Assembly: GCA_009837185.1 (NCBI GenBank)
Contig: VXUA01000042.1
Coordinates: 54,816-118,815, forward strand
DNA: 64,000 nt
Origin: Gammaproteobacteria bacterium
GTDB taxonomy: Bacteria; Pseudomonadota; Gammaproteobacteria; Pseudomonadales; Azotimanducaceae
Reading direction: 5' to 3'
The notes beneath the pieces are model-generated. The model had not been told where the DNA came from. It did not search any database and saw nothing but the letters and a program-made list of their open reading frames with translations. This document shows positions 1 through 9,531 of this stretch, in pieces. Numbering within the stretch: position 1 is the stretch's first letter; each line of letters begins with the position of its first letter. Both the position numbers and the translations under genes were made by a program.

Positions 1-362
1 TATCCTCGCGCAATGCATTCGACTGGAATGACCTCAGTTCGACGACAGAGCATCATCCGGTCTTGCAAAACAGTCCGCTCGGAAGCGGACAGACCCGGTA
101 CGTCGGCGGGATCAGTACTGATCAGATGGTGATCGACAGTATCAGCAAAAAACTCGAACCAAAATTTCGAAATTTGGGTAAGAACTCGACCCTTACCCGG
201 TAAACCTGTAGCTAATACAACATCGAAAGCGCTGATCCGGTCCGTGGCAACAATGAGTAGAGCTGTTTCGCGTTTCGTTAGTTCAACATCGTAAAGGTCT
301 CGAACTTTCCCTTGTTTTCGGTTGGGCAAGTTCAAGTGGGTTTGAAGGACAGTCTCTACCAT
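1..362 (-). CDS. purC: SAICAR synthetase PurC (N-terminal part, cut by window edge)
   Basis: Phosphoribosylaminoimidazole-succinocarboxamide synthase, the purine-biosynthesis step that joins aspartate to CAIR in the cytoplasm. No stop codon is reached before the left edge, so only about 120 N-terminal codons are present. Reading from the ATG at 362-360 gives GKVRDLYDV near residue 18, then VATDRISAFDVVL, GKGRVLTQISKFWF and a final VIPVECIARG. These are the nucleotide-binding and substrate-binding blocks of the family, in the right order. The spacing resembles the longer yeast Ade1-like PurC group rather than the short E. coli enzyme. The start has no clear ribosome site. The gene lies 124 bp downstream of the attH-like gene on the same strand. 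Confidence 0.9.
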   Translation of the reverse strand, partial: MVETVLQTHLNLPNRKQGKVRDLYDVELTKRETALLIVATDRISAFDVVLATGLPGKGRVLTQISKFWFEFFADTVDHHLISTDPADVPGLSASERTVLQDRMMLCRRTEVIPVECIARG

Positions 363-486
363 CAATAGACCAACGCGTAAGGGTAATCGAACACTGGTGA
401 ATCCCAAAAATCAAACGATATAGTATGCACAGGAAAATTCTTAAGTGTTCGAGAAATCGGCCCATAACTATTTAAAAGAGTGCCCT

Positions 487-1581
487 TCATTCGTATCCAG
501 TTAGTTCCATGTATCCTCGTCCGACTATTGCATCCGCCTTCTTTACCTCGACGACCCCTTCCCAGTACCTAATGCTTGTGTCCACAACTTGGTTGTCAAA
601 TTTCGCGGCAATCAAGTAGCGAATATCCTCCAATTCTAAGGTCCACTCAACAGGGTATGATTTCCAGTATCGTTTCGGTGTGATCTTCCAGTTTTCTGAG
701 GGAATGAGAGCGGTTCTCCCATCGGGTTCAATCCACATCGCGGTGGGCAGAGTTTTCACATCGTTGTCATCACCACGGAGTTCGAACACCACCAACTCGC
801 GACCGTCATCGAAGTTGAGCGAAAACCAGTACCAACCTCGGTAAGGATCGCTGAGAATTTGACTACTCCACTCTCTGTCCAACCACGAGAAACCTGAAAC
901 CGCGAACTCCTCTCCATCGATCTCCAAAATTCCCTTAGTGGGTAATCGCGAGAACGTGTAATAGTAAGAAGCGTGATCTGGACTTTTTTGTGAATAACCG
1001 TTCTTGCCGTGTAGGATCATTGGTTTACCACGATCGATAGAGAGTGAGACTCGGTGTTCAGGAGTCCCTGCTGATAACACTAATGGGAAATAAGAAGACT
1101 CTTGCGAAGCTAACTCCCAATCTTCAATGAAGACTCGAAACGGTTGTATTTGCGCACCAGCAAGTTCTGGATGCTCCCGACTAAATCGTTCATTGTTCAA
1201 ATGATTTTTTGCTTGAATGTCAGAAATCGCAAAGTGTCCCATATAAGCTTGTCCCGTACGCCACGGATTCGAAGAAACGTTGTTGGCAGCTAAGGCACGG
1301 CGAAAAATCGTAAATTGCACGCCAAATTCACGACCCTTTGGGTCGTCTAGGATCGCCGTAAGATACCACCATTCAAAAACGAAGTCGTCGTGTGATCCAT
1401 GGTCAAGGGGAAAACTGAGTGTGTAGGTGCCGTTTACTTGTGCAAACGCTTCGGTATTGATGTTCGACCCCATCCAAGTGCTCAATTCTGTGGAAGAAGA
1501 GGGCGGACTACAGCCCCAACAAGTAAACCCCACAAAAAAGAGTGTCGCTAGAACCCTTAGCAGTTTTTTCCCGCGTTTCAT
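487..1581 (-). CDS. AttH/CrtC-type lipocalin-like lipoprotein of an ABC system
   Basis: A 364-residue exported protein. The N-terminus has a positively charged stretch, a hydrophobic segment and a lipobox-like CWGC, with Cys24 as the probable acylation site. The body has the tryptophan/tyrosine-rich beta pattern of the AttH (CrtC N-terminal) fold, for example DHGSHDDFVFEWWYLTA near residue 60, SWLDREWSSQ near 235 and RGWYWFSLNFDDGREL near 250. In the family AttH is the periplasmic partner of an FtsX-type ABC system; its substrate is not established. Its ATG overlaps the stop of the permease gene (ATGA), so the two are probably translationally coupled. Family call is firm; transported ligand unknown. 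Confidence 0.85.
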   Translation of the reverse strand: MKRGKKLLRVLATLFFVGFTCWGCSPPSSSTELSTWMGSNINTEAFAQVNGTYTLSFPLDHGSHDDFVFEWWYLTAILDDPKGREFGVQFTIFRRALAANNVSSNPWRTGQAYMGHFAISDIQAKNHLNNERFSREHPELAGAQIQPFRVFIEDWELASQESSYFPLVLSAGTPEHRVSLSIDRGKPMILHGKNGYSQKSPDHASYYYTFSRLPTKGILEIDGEEFAVSGFSWLDREWSSQILSDPYRGWYWFSLNFDDGRELVVFELRGDDNDVKTLPTAMWIEPDGRTALIPSENWKITPKRYWKSYPVEWTLELEDIRYLIAAKFDNQVVDTSIRYWEGVVEVKKADAIVGRGYMELTGYE

Positions 1582-3890
1582 TTCAACTTAGGACCTGCAA
1601 AAAACCAAGGTATTACTGATGCAAGTACCGCAGCACTCAAACCGAGTAAAAGAGGATATCCCAAGGTCAGTGGGGTAACATGCAAGCTTATCGTCCATTG
1701 AAAAGCGCGCGGGTTGACGAGTTCACACAATATCCAAGCAATTCCGATCCCTAGAGGTACAGACAGCAAACAACAGACAAACCCAAGTAACGATGATTGG
1801 GCAAACGCCTGCCGGAATAACTCTAGCCTAGAAAATCCCAGCGTGTTCAACAATCTATATTCGTCCCTCTTTGCACTTTGCATCGCAAGAGCTGAATTGA
1901 ATAATCCGATTACAGCCACCGCTACGGTAATTAGTGCAATCAGGTTTGTCAGAGCAAACGTCCGGTCGAAAAATTGGACTGCTCGTTCTCGGATCTCTCT
2001 GTGGTTCAACACCGTCGCACTCGGATACGCCTCCTGTAGCTTTCGTTCAACGGCAGAAAAAGAATCAGGCTGTACGACTATCAACAAACGATCTCGTACT
2101 AGTTGACTAGAGAAAATTGGGTTAATTGGTAGCAGAACAACACGCGACACTTCTCCGTATGACTTAAATATGTGATTGATCGGAAGACGTATCGGAGTCA
2201 TGCTGGGCAGTTTCAACACCAATTCGTCGCCAACTCTTGCTTGAAGTTGTGTCGCGACTTTTTCGTTTACATACACACCGACACGGTCTGTGTCGGATTC
2301 GTAGCCGTACCGACTAGCTTCAAATTCGTCAAGTGAAGTTGCTATCACATCCGTCTTGCCTATGGATAAATTGCCCTCTCCTCGGTAGTATTCACGCACT
2401 TCTTCCACACCTGTCCATTGTCTGATGATCGTTCGGTCTAGTTTGCTGGCCTCACGTATCTGAATTCCAGGAGGTAGTCGTGCATCCAGTAGTTCAACAA
2501 AGTCCGTACGAAGGCTACCGACCATTATGGTAATCCCTACTGCAGTAGCGATGGCGAGTGAGAAGGCGATAGTAGCAAACTTCGCTTGTTTTAGATGGTG
2601 CCACATCGCACGAACATTGATCCTAGAAATCAGACTCTTAGGCGTGTACCGAGGTAGGAGCGCATCAAGAAATCGGATAATCGCTGGTGTCAAGGCAATG
2701 ATGTGCAAAACGCAGAGTGCGAGAACGGCTAGGTAAGCACCAACGAGCGTGGTAGTCATCCAAATTCCGAAACACAACGTCGCAACGGCTATTACAACCC
2801 CAAGTACAAGAACGAACCAAGAGACTCTGCGCACTTCGCGGGTGAGGGCAAGCATTACTCCGATCAGCGCGGTCGACATTCCAAGAACCAGTCCTTTGGA
2901 CGTAGCGATTAGAAACGTAGTCTTGGGTACACTGCTAATGGGAGCGTTTTGTTGAAGAAACACAAATGCAAGCACCGCCGCAACGAGTGCTGAGACCAGC
3001 ACTAAGGAGGTTGCTTCTAGTATTAACACAGATCGAATCTGAAGAACTGAAACTCCAATTGTCCGTAAGCGGTCGAACTCTTGTGCCCGACGTTCGATGC
3101 TACGTACCGTGGCTTCATAGACGATGAAACCTGAAACCAACACAGCTAGCATACCCAACAGTCCCATGTTGAACGCGATTGACCCTACGAATGTTTGAGT
3201 CGGTTGCCAAAAGTCCATGGATTCGATGTCGAAACCTGTTAACGAAATTTCTGGTCGGCTAAAGCCAAATCCCGTAGTGATTCCTGGGGAGAGATGTTCC
3301 ATCCATTCCCATGCGGGTACTCGGTTGTACCGAAGCCAGGCTACATCAATTTCTCCCTTTCGATCGAGTAAATTTTGGGCCGTAGCAATGTCTGCGAGCA
3401 GGAATGTTTGCTGTCCAGATCGAAATTCCAACACTTTGATGTGGTCTGGAAATGATGTATTTACTATCTCATCACCGAACACGATAACAGAATCTTGAGT
3501 TACTAGTTGTGTCGACAATTTGGCGTCCCCAAGATCAAACGTCGCTTGCGAATCGCTTACCAAATCGATACCAATCAATGGAATAGCGCGCCCACCGATC
3601 TCAAGATTTCCTTCCAAGACCGGTACCATCCCGACTATTTCAGGTAGTTCGCCAGTTCGCCATCGTTCCCGAAATGTGAAATACGAACTCTCGCGATTGT
3701 CCGCAAATGGAACCACATAGTGGTACGAATACTGAGGTTGTCCCTCGTCAAACTCATGCACAAGAGTGTGGCTCGCCACATGTACTACAGTGATCGCAAA
3801 CAGTGCGAGCACTAGATTTGCGAGTAAAGCTGTCAAGACTAAGGGGCGCGAAACTAAATCACGCCACTGGCTGCGAACGAGAAGTTTCAA
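1578..3890 (-). CDS. FtsX-type ABC permease, AttF/AttG fused
   Basis: A 770-residue inner-membrane permease. I place the start at a TTG (3890-3888) that overlaps the ATPase stop as TTGA, giving the N-terminus MKLLVRSQWRDLVSRPLVL. The longer reading from 3983 lies wholly inside the ATPase gene. One N-terminal membrane helix is followed by a large periplasmic domain (about residues 45-235) and a block of about six to seven helices. A second periplasmic domain follows (about 465-630), then three C-terminal helices. This is the layout of two FtsX/MacB permease units in one chain, matching AttF plus AttG. The ALAMQSAKRDEYRLLNTLGFSRLELFRQ stretch is typical of FtsX-type cytoplasmic loops. It works with the ATPase upstream and the AttH-like lipoprotein downstream. 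Confidence 0.85.
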   Translation of the reverse strand: MKLLVRSQWRDLVSRPLVLTALLANLVLALFAITVVHVASHTLVHEFDEGQPQYSYHYVVPFADNRESSYFTFRERWRTGELPEIVGMVPVLEGNLEIGGRAIPLIGIDLVSDSQATFDLGDAKLSTQLVTQDSVIVFGDEIVNTSFPDHIKVLEFRSGQQTFLLADIATAQNLLDRKGEIDVAWLRYNRVPAWEWMEHLSPGITTGFGFSRPEISLTGFDIESMDFWQPTQTFVGSIAFNMGLLGMLAVLVSGFIVYEATVRSIERRAQEFDRLRTIGVSVLQIRSVLILEATSLVLVSALVAAVLAFVFLQQNAPISSVPKTTFLIATSKGLVLGMSTALIGVMLALTREVRRVSWFVLVLGVVIAVATLCFGIWMTTTLVGAYLAVLALCVLHIIALTPAIIRFLDALLPRYTPKSLISRINVRAMWHHLKQAKFATIAFSLAIATAVGITIMVGSLRTDFVELLDARLPPGIQIREASKLDRTIIRQWTGVEEVREYYRGEGNLSIGKTDVIATSLDEFEASRYGYESDTDRVGVYVNEKVATQLQARVGDELVLKLPSMTPIRLPINHIFKSYGEVSRVVLLPINPIFSSQLVRDRLLIVVQPDSFSAVERKLQEAYPSATVLNHREIRERAVQFFDRTFALTNLIALITVAVAVIGLFNSALAMQSAKRDEYRLLNTLGFSRLELFRQAFAQSSLLGFVCCLLSVPLGIGIAWILCELVNPRAFQWTISLHVTPLTLGYPLLLGLSAAVLASVIPWFFAGPKLK

Positions 3891-4549
3891 GCTAATTGAA
3901 TTGTGCTCGCAGCATATGCTCCAATGTCGTCGCTGTGCGTCGCGACCACAAGATTTGTACCCAATCGATCGTGCTCGTCCCAAAGCAACTTGAAGACTTC
4001 GGCAGAATTTTCTGCATCTAAGTTTCCAGTAGGTTCGTCGGCAAACAGGAACTGAGGTTCGTGCGCGACCGCTCTAGCGATTGCTGCTCTCTGCTGTTCA
4101 CCTCCAGACAGTTGCGCTGGGAATGCATTCACATGAGATCTCAAACCTAGTTTGTGCAGACGATCGAGTGCCTGGTCTCGTAAGTGTCCTCGCTTTGTTA
4201 ACGCTAGTGGCAACAGTACGTTTTCTTGGACTGTTAGTGTGGGTACGAGATTAAAAAATTGGTATACAAATCCGATATGATCTCTGCGAAATCGTAGTAG
4301 TTCGCGGGTATTTAAACGATTTAACGAAATTGGTACCGACGAGTCTTTGAGGTTTAGCTCAATCTCTCCCTTGTCTGGTTGGATTAAGCCAGCAATCAAG
4401 TTGAGAAGTGTGGTTTTACCAACTCCACTTGGTCCGCGGATTACTGTAGCTTGTTGAGGTTCAATTTTGAAGGAGACATCTTCAATTACCCAACGTTCTC
4501 CCTTACCGTCGGGAAACTTTTTACTCACACTCTGGACGTGAATTACCAC
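3887..4549 (-). CDS. ABC transporter ATPase, AttE/LolD-like
   Basis: A 220-residue ATP-binding subunit of the MacB/LolD class. The start is set at GTG 4549-4547, which overlaps the Nudix stop; the longer frame upstream would lie inside the Nudix gene. Walker A is GPSGVGKTT near residue 46, followed by the Q-loop (GFVYQFFNLVPTLT), the signature QLSGGEQQRAAIARA, Walker B FLFADEPTGNLD and the switch histidine in VATHS. All ATP-binding and hydrolysis motifs are intact. Overlaps at both ends place it in one coupled unit with the FtsX-type permease and the AttH-like lipoprotein. Confidence 0.92.
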   Translation of the reverse strand: MVIHVQSVSKKFPDGKGERWVIEDVSFKIEPQQATVIRGPSGVGKTTLLNLIAGLIQPDKGEIELNLKDSSVPISLNRLNTRELLRFRRDHIGFVYQFFNLVPTLTVQENVLLPLALTKRGHLRDQALDRLHKLGLRSHVNAFPAQLSGGEQQRAAIARAVAHEPQFLFADEPTGNLDAENSAEVFKLLWDEHDRLGTNLVVATHSDDIGAYAASTIQLA

Positions 4550-5364
4550 TGATCGAGAAAGGGTTGCATCCCTTGTAGTTGCTTTCCCGGACGGACTGGA
4601 ATTTTGTGATAGCCCGTTCGTACGTGCTTGATAAGCTCTTCCGTATCGGCATAGTGCGAGATCATGCGTAGTGTCGTCAGCGTAGGTAGGATCATTCGCC
4701 ACTCATTGGTTCTAAATTTTTCAAGGGCTACTGCCGGACGAACCCAACATGCTGAAACTATTTCAGTGGATTGAACGTCAGTTTTTTGCTCTGGTGGAAT
4801 CTTGGCGAGAAAAAACCTTGTATTGAATCGTGTAGGAGCAATTTTCGGAGTGATCCAATGGCTAAAGTAATGTACTTCGTCAGTCGCTAACGTGAGTTTG
4901 TGTGCCTCGAGTAGGAGTGGGAAATCCTCAGAAGAAGTCGACACTTTTTGAGCCCACTCCCGTACTCGCAGTCGTTCTGTTTCAGTTCGTACTGTGAGAA
5001 TCTCATCTTTTTGCCGGGCGAATAGTACGCTGCATTCTTCGAAACACTCCCGAATCGCGCAAACCCAAAAACGCAAACCATTGTCCTTTACACTTAGTAG
5101 TTGCGAAGCTCTTCCGTCTGACAACAAAGGACAATACTGTGCTAATTCCGAGTCTGAGGGATCGATTTTGCCTCCAGGAAATACATGAAGCTTTGGAAAA
5201 GCACCTTTTGCGGGACGTTCGATCATGAACACTTCATATCCCGTAGGTTGGTCTCTAACTAGCACCATGGATGCGGCGAGTAAAGGCTGGTCAACGGTTG
5301 CATTGTTGATCGTGCCTTCGTCGCTATGGCTGGCGTGGTTGCTAGTCGGTCCGTTCGACATCAT
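4543..5364 (-). CDS. Nudix hydrolase, NUDT19/CoA-diphosphatase-like
   Basis: A 273-residue Nudix-superfamily hydrolase. The Nudix box is split by an insertion: GGKIDPSDSE near residue 66 is followed about 30 residues later by AIRECFEECSVLF, which carries the metal-binding REXXEE glutamates. That insertion and the length resemble the NUDT7/8/19 group that cleaves CoA and acyl-CoA; substrate assignment from this is an inference. The gene overlaps the 3' end of sbcB by 23 bp and the start of the ABC ATPase by 7 bp, so it sits in the middle of a coupled leftward string. Confidence 0.85.
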   Translation of the reverse strand: MMSNGPTSNHASHSDEGTINNATVDQPLLAASMVLVRDQPTGYEVFMIERPAKGAFPKLHVFPGGKIDPSDSELAQYCPLLSDGRASQLLSVKDNGLRFWVCAIRECFEECSVLFARQKDEILTVRTETERLRVREWAQKVSTSSEDFPLLLEAHKLTLATDEVHYFSHWITPKIAPTRFNTRFFLAKIPPEQKTDVQSTEIVSACWVRPAVALEKFRTNEWRMILPTLTTLRMISHYADTEELIKHVRTGYHKIPVRPGKQLQGMQPFLDQW

Positions 5365-6811
5365 ATTGGGTCGCCAGCTGCTGAAGGTAATCGTGAAACT
5401 CTTGCAACGCTAGAGTTTCCTCCGTACCTGATTCTTGTTTCAGCAATTCCTTTGTATTCTCTTGCATTTCGAATAGATTTCGATCGGTACGGACGAGTTG
5501 TTGCCGTACAAATTGGCGATAGTCTTGCAGTTCGGTTTTGGTTAACTTCTCCGGGGCAATCTTAGTTTTTAGACGGGCGTAAAGTTCGCGTAAACGCGGA
5601 TCTTCAAAATGCGCTATAGTCCACGAGTTGCCATTTTTCAAATCCTTCCAAAAGTTCGCGCATGCGATCCGGTCGTTGTCCGGGATAAAGTCTTCATACA
5701 GTGCTTCCTCGGCGATTTTTGGTTGATTGTCTCGTTCGCGTGTTCCAAAAATCGCTCGTAGTTTCTTTGGAAGATTGGTTGCTGCTAGCACTCGTCTCGA
5801 ATTTCTTTCAATTCTGTTCAGATCAATGTTGAGCCTTTTGATGTTTTCAGGTAGCAGGGCTTTGAGTACTACAACCATTGGAGCTTGGTTGATGGCGACT
5901 ACGTTGACATTGAGTCGCTCTTCTGGTTCGACTTTTTCGTCGGTGTCAGAGCGTTCGAACAGTAGCCTAGCTAGTTCATCCGCGCTGGACGACAACAACA
6001 AGTCGATGTTACTTCCTAAATCAACAACAATAACGCGATTAAACATATCGGGATGTCGCGTAATGGGTAAGACTGGCGCAATGCTGTAACGAGCATTGCC
6101 ATACTTGGGAGACACGTGCAGGATAGCCTGTCGAGCCTCTGGGTCTAACAACTTTTTCGCTGTACCTTGTTTTCGTAGAGTGTAGGCGTATTTCCAGAGT
6201 TTTGGTTGTGCAACTTTAACTTTGCGTGCTAACTCGAGAGTCATGTTCACATCGGCTAACGCGTCGTGTGCGTCGTCAATTGCAATGCCGTTAGCCGCCG
6301 CTAGATTCCCCAAAGCAAACGAAGGAACGCCATCAACGACCGGCCACTCCAATCCTTCGGGGCGTAACGCACCTGTCAGTCTTACGATGCTGAGAAAATC
6401 TAATCGACTGTTTTCCCGCTTGTGTTCGTGTTCGTAGGGTGGTAGAAGATTCCGGTACATTCCAAAACGAATGAAGTTGTCGTCAAACGATATATTGTTA
6501 TATCCTATGATGCAAGTGTTTGCCCTACTTAGATCTTGTCTCAATTTACTAAATAGTTCATACTCGGGAATACCTTGTCCCGCCAGGGTTGTCGGTCGAA
6601 TCTTTGTAATCTGAAAAGACTCGGCAGTCGGCACGATCTCGGGAGGTAGCTGGACGTAAGCACTTAGTGGTTTGCTGAGAAGTTTTAGGTTCAGATCAGT
6701 CCGTTGTCCAGCAAACTGAATGATTCGATCGTAACTACTCCGCAGCCCCGTGGTCTCGGTATCGTACCAATAAAATGACGGTTTCTTTCGAGTGGAATAG
6801 GTTTTACGCAT
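5342..6811 (-). CDS. sbcB: Exodeoxyribonuclease I (SbcB)
   Basis: 3'-5' single-strand DNA exonuclease of recombination and mismatch repair. The start chosen is the ATG at 6811 (MRKTYSTRKKPSFYWYDTETTG). The upstream reading to 6883 adds 24 residues unlike the family. From this start the DEDDh catalytic set falls at D17, E19, D110/D111, H182 and D187, almost the same positions as in E. coli SbcB. Other family blocks are TCIIGYNNISFDD, GALRPEGLEWP and HDALADVNMT, followed by the SH3-like and C-terminal helical regions. The length of about 489 residues is normal. It heads the leftward gene string and diverges from the DASS transporter, with the two 5' ends only a few bases apart. Confidence 0.95.
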   Translation of the reverse strand: MRKTYSTRKKPSFYWYDTETTGLRSSYDRIIQFAGQRTDLNLKLLSKPLSAYVQLPPEIVPTAESFQITKIRPTTLAGQGIPEYELFSKLRQDLSRANTCIIGYNNISFDDNFIRFGMYRNLLPPYEHEHKRENSRLDFLSIVRLTGALRPEGLEWPVVDGVPSFALGNLAAANGIAIDDAHDALADVNMTLELARKVKVAQPKLWKYAYTLRKQGTAKKLLDPEARQAILHVSPKYGNARYSIAPVLPITRHPDMFNRVIVVDLGSNIDLLLSSSADELARLLFERSDTDEKVEPEERLNVNVVAINQAPMVVVLKALLPENIKRLNIDLNRIERNSRRVLAATNLPKKLRAIFGTRERDNQPKIAEEALYEDFIPDNDRIACANFWKDLKNGNSWTIAHFEDPRLRELYARLKTKIAPEKLTKTELQDYRQFVRQQLVRTDRNLFEMQENTKELLKQESGTEETLALQEFHDYLQQLATQYDVERTD

Positions 6812-6819
6812 GGTGGAAG

Positions 6820-8217
6820 ATGGCATTAGTTGATCAAAGAGTCGGATTGACTCTTGGTCCGTTGCTCGCGGTATTAGTAGCAATTCTAATGTGGTGGGGT
6901 GGATTACCTACTGCTGCCTGGATTACTGGAAGTGTCACTACGCTTGTAGTGATATGGTGGATGCTAGAACCCATTCCCATTCCTGTGACTTCACTGATTC
7001 CACTCTTTGCATTCCCGCTGTTTGGCGTAATTGAAATCGCCGACGTAAGATCAGCTTATGGCCATCCCTTGATCTTGCTACTGCTCGGTGGTTTCATCCT
7101 CTCGACAGCAATGGCGAAAAGTGGACTTCACAAAAGACTAGCGTTTGTGATGTTAAGAGTGTTCGGTGCTACGAGCGGCCGACGCTTAGTAATGGGTTTC
7201 ATGGCGACGGCAGCTATTTTGTCAATGTGGATGAGTAATACTGCGACCACGTTGATGCTCCTTCCAGTCGCGCTCGCGATCTTGGACCGAATCAATGACC
7301 CACGTCTAGTTGCACCTTTGCTGTTGGGTACGGCCCATGCTGCCAGTGTCGGTGGCATCGGAACTCCTATCGGCACGCCACCGAACGTGGTTTTTCTTGG
7401 TGTTTACTCCGAGACGACCGGTACTGAAATTGGATTCTTTGAGTGGATGACTTGGGGAGTTCCTGTGGTCGTACTGATCGTACCATTGTTAGCTCTCTGG
7501 TTGACCAGGCATGTAAACTACAAGACTCAGATTGAGCTACCAAAAGTAGGTAAATGGACGCAGGCAGAAGTATTAGTGCTGGCTGTATTTACTTTAACTG
7601 CGTTACTTTGGATAACACGAAAATTACCGGAACCATTCTTTGGTTGGTCGCATTTATTCGGAGATTTTTTTAATGGTGCGACTAGCGATTACATGGCCGC
7701 TTTCTTCGCTATCGTCCTACTATTTTTGATTCCAGACGGTAAAGGTGGTAAATTGCTTGACTGGGAAACAGCGACAACGATCCCTTGGGGAATGTTGATT
7801 CTCTTCGGTGCTGGCCTCAGTATTGCAACGGCCTTCACGAGTTCGGGACTGAGCGAAATTCTCGGCACACAACTCCAAGCACTCGATGTGCTACCAGTCA
7901 TCGTAGTTGTAATCATCATTTGTGTTGGAGTAACTTTTCTTACCGAGGCGACGAGTAATACCGCGACCACAACTTTGTTGCTTCCAATCCTTGGAGCAAC
8001 CGCGGTTGCATTGGCTGTAGATCCAAAGTACTTAATGGTCCCAGCGACGATGAGTGCAAGTTGCGCGTTCATGTTACCGGTGGCAACGCCTCCGAACGTG
8101 GTCGTATTTTCTAGTGGTAGGTTCCCGATAGAAAAAATGGCACAAGAAGGATTTGTGCTGAACTTGATCGGAGCCGCAGTAATCTCGACGATGTGCTTTT
8201 TCTACTTCGGACTGTGA
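6820..8217 (+). CDS. DASS/SLC13-family sodium:anion symporter
   Basis: A 465-residue inner-membrane transporter for dicarboxylates, citrate or sulfate (the exact anion cannot be read from sequence). The start taken is the ATG at 6820 (MALVDQRVGLTLGP) preceded by GGTGGAAG. A further in-frame ATG at 6775 would overlap the sbcB coding start. About eleven to twelve hydrophobic segments are visible. The two diagnostic DASS sodium-binding clefts are present: WMSNTATTLMLLP near residue 140 and EATSNTATTTLLLP near 385. GGIGTPIGTPPNVVF near 185 and a second ATPPNVVVF near 425 complete the internal repeat. Confidence 0.92.
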   Translation: MALVDQRVGLTLGPLLAVLVAILMWWGGLPTAAWITGSVTTLVVIWWMLEPIPIPVTSLIPLFAFPLFGVIEIADVRSAYGHPLILLLLGGFILSTAMAKSGLHKRLAFVMLRVFGATSGRRLVMGFMATAAILSMWMSNTATTLMLLPVALAILDRINDPRLVAPLLLGTAHAASVGGIGTPIGTPPNVVFLGVYSETTGTEIGFFEWMTWGVPVVVLIVPLLALWLTRHVNYKTQIELPKVGKWTQAEVLVLAVFTLTALLWITRKLPEPFFGWSHLFGDFFNGATSDYMAAFFAIVLLFLIPDGKGGKLLDWETATTIPWGMLILFGAGLSIATAFTSSGLSEILGTQLQALDVLPVIVVVIIICVGVTFLTEATSNTATTTLLLPILGATAVALAVDPKYLMVPATMSASCAFMLPVATPPNVVVFSSGRFPIEKMAQEGFVLNLIGAAVISTMCFFYFGL

Positions 8218-8248
8218 TCGCCCGTTAATTTTTTAATCGACTTTTATA

Positions 8249-9094
8249 GTGCACACCCTACGAGGAGTCGTTAGTTTTGCGATTCTTTTCTGTTACACAC
8301 TTGTAGGCTGCGCGTCCGTCTACGTCTTAGCGCTGGCACAGTTACTCTGTCCTGTACCACACTGGCGGAGACGTATACGAGGCGCGAACGACGATGTAAT
8401 CACAGCATGGGTGTTTCTCAACGAGAAGATGTGCCATCTGTTTCGTTGGATTCGAATTGAGTCGACACTGCCGAACAACTTAGCTACTCGTAAAGACTGG
8501 TGGATCATCGCCAGTAATCACCAAAGCTGGGCGGACATAGTGATCTTAGAGATCGTGTTTCGGAAGCTTGCGCCCCCCATCAAATTTTTTACGAAACGCG
8601 AATTGATTTGGGTTCCGTTTCTGGGCTTCGGTTTATGGTTGTTGCGCTTCCCCTATGTGCGACGCGGTAAGCGCGAGAAAGGACAATCGCGACAGCAAGT
8701 ACAACACAAAAATCGTCAAGAATTACAACGTGCAGAAAGACAGTTCCACGAACGTCCGATTTCGCTGTTGTTGTTCTTAGAAGGTACTCGGTTCACCCCC
8801 GTAAAACACGCCCAACAACGTCCAGTGTACCAACACTTATTGCGTCCGAAACTGGGAGGCTTAGCTTTTAGTTTGGAAGCGTTAGCGGACGATGTTGACC
8901 GTATCGTCAACGTCACTGTCAACTATGAGGGTGCAGTTCCTGGATTCTGGCAGTTTTTGTGCGGACGGTGCTCACACGTGTCCGTTCATGTCGAAACCAT
9001 TCCTCTTACCGCTAGTTTCAACCAAAACTTGAAAAAGGAAGTTATGAAACTATGGGAGGAAAAAGACCATGTACTGTCAACGATGCGTTCTTGA
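8249..9094 (+). CDS. PlsC-type 1-acyl-glycerophosphate acyltransferase-like protein (YihG type)
   Basis: A 281-residue membrane-bound acyltransferase starting at GTG 8249, 31 bp after the DASS gene. One or two N-terminal membrane helices are followed by the HX4D catalytic motif NHQSWAD (H91, D96), an RxxxxWVPFLG block and FLEGTR (178-181), the phosphate-binding motif. The long basic insert after RFPYVRRGKREKGQ and the overall length fit the YihG group better than canonical PlsC, which is about 240 residues. Probable role: acylation of lysophospholipids at the inner membrane. Acyl donor and exact acceptor are unknown. Confidence 0.88.
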   Translation: MHTLRGVVSFAILFCYTLVGCASVYVLALAQLLCPVPHWRRRIRGANDDVITAWVFLNEKMCHLFRWIRIESTLPNNLATRKDWWIIASNHQSWADIVILEIVFRKLAPPIKFFTKRELIWVPFLGFGLWLLRFPYVRRGKREKGQSRQQVQHKNRQELQRAERQFHERPISLLLFLEGTRFTPVKHAQQRPVYQHLLRPKLGGLAFSLEALADDVDRIVNVTVNYEGAVPGFWQFLCGRCSHVSVHVETIPLTASFNQNLKKEVMKLWEEKDHVLSTMRS

Positions 9095-9107
9095 GTCGAA
9101 CTACGGC

Positions 9108-9500
9108 TTATTCTGTGCGAGACGTTGAACCGAACTCCTTGTCGAGGTGGTAAGCTCTTCCCTGTAAATTCCTTGCAGCTTGAAAGTGGTTGTTACATTC
9201 CTGGTCGGTGGGTGAGTCACTACCGCAAGCCGTCGCAAGTTCATTGAATTCACGTTCGATCTTCTCTAATACAGTTGTTAAGGGCGACTCACGATCTAGC
9301 GACGTAACCGTGTTGTGGTCGTAAAAGGCTATGTGGTAGTGAGGGACGTTGCGAAAACAGTCGAAGCGAGCGAGTTCCTGAGTTTCACCGCGCACCGGAC
9401 CAAAGAATCGAATGGTAACGCCTTCGTCTCCTTCAAGTTTCCGGTACTTCACGTTCCAGTGAAATCTACCATTGTTGATTTGTTCTTCTGTGGTGTCCAT
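9108..9500 (-). CDS. Conserved-looking hypothetical protein (130 aa)
   Basis: A small soluble protein with no signal peptide. Its N-terminal half is beta-rich (RFHWNVKYRKLEGDEGVTIRFF), followed by an HYHIAFYDHNT segment, and its C-terminal half is helical (residues 75-125) with two cysteines. I do not recognise the family. It converges with the acyltransferase gene and is followed on its own strand by no close gene. A real ATG start and even codon use support it as coding. Confidence 0.6.
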   Translation of the reverse strand: MDTTEEQINNGRFHWNVKYRKLEGDEGVTIRFFGPVRGETQELARFDCFRNVPHYHIAFYDHNTVTSLDRESPLTTVLEKIEREFNELATACGSDSPTDQECNNHFQAARNLQGRAYHLDKEFGSTSRTE

Positions 9501-9531
9501 ATTCGTTATTCTTTTTTGCTTGTGGATACGA

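Noticed and set aside
283..465. 60-codon minus-strand frame at the left edge
   Set aside because: Overlaps the purC start in another frame; purC motifs clearly explain the stretch.
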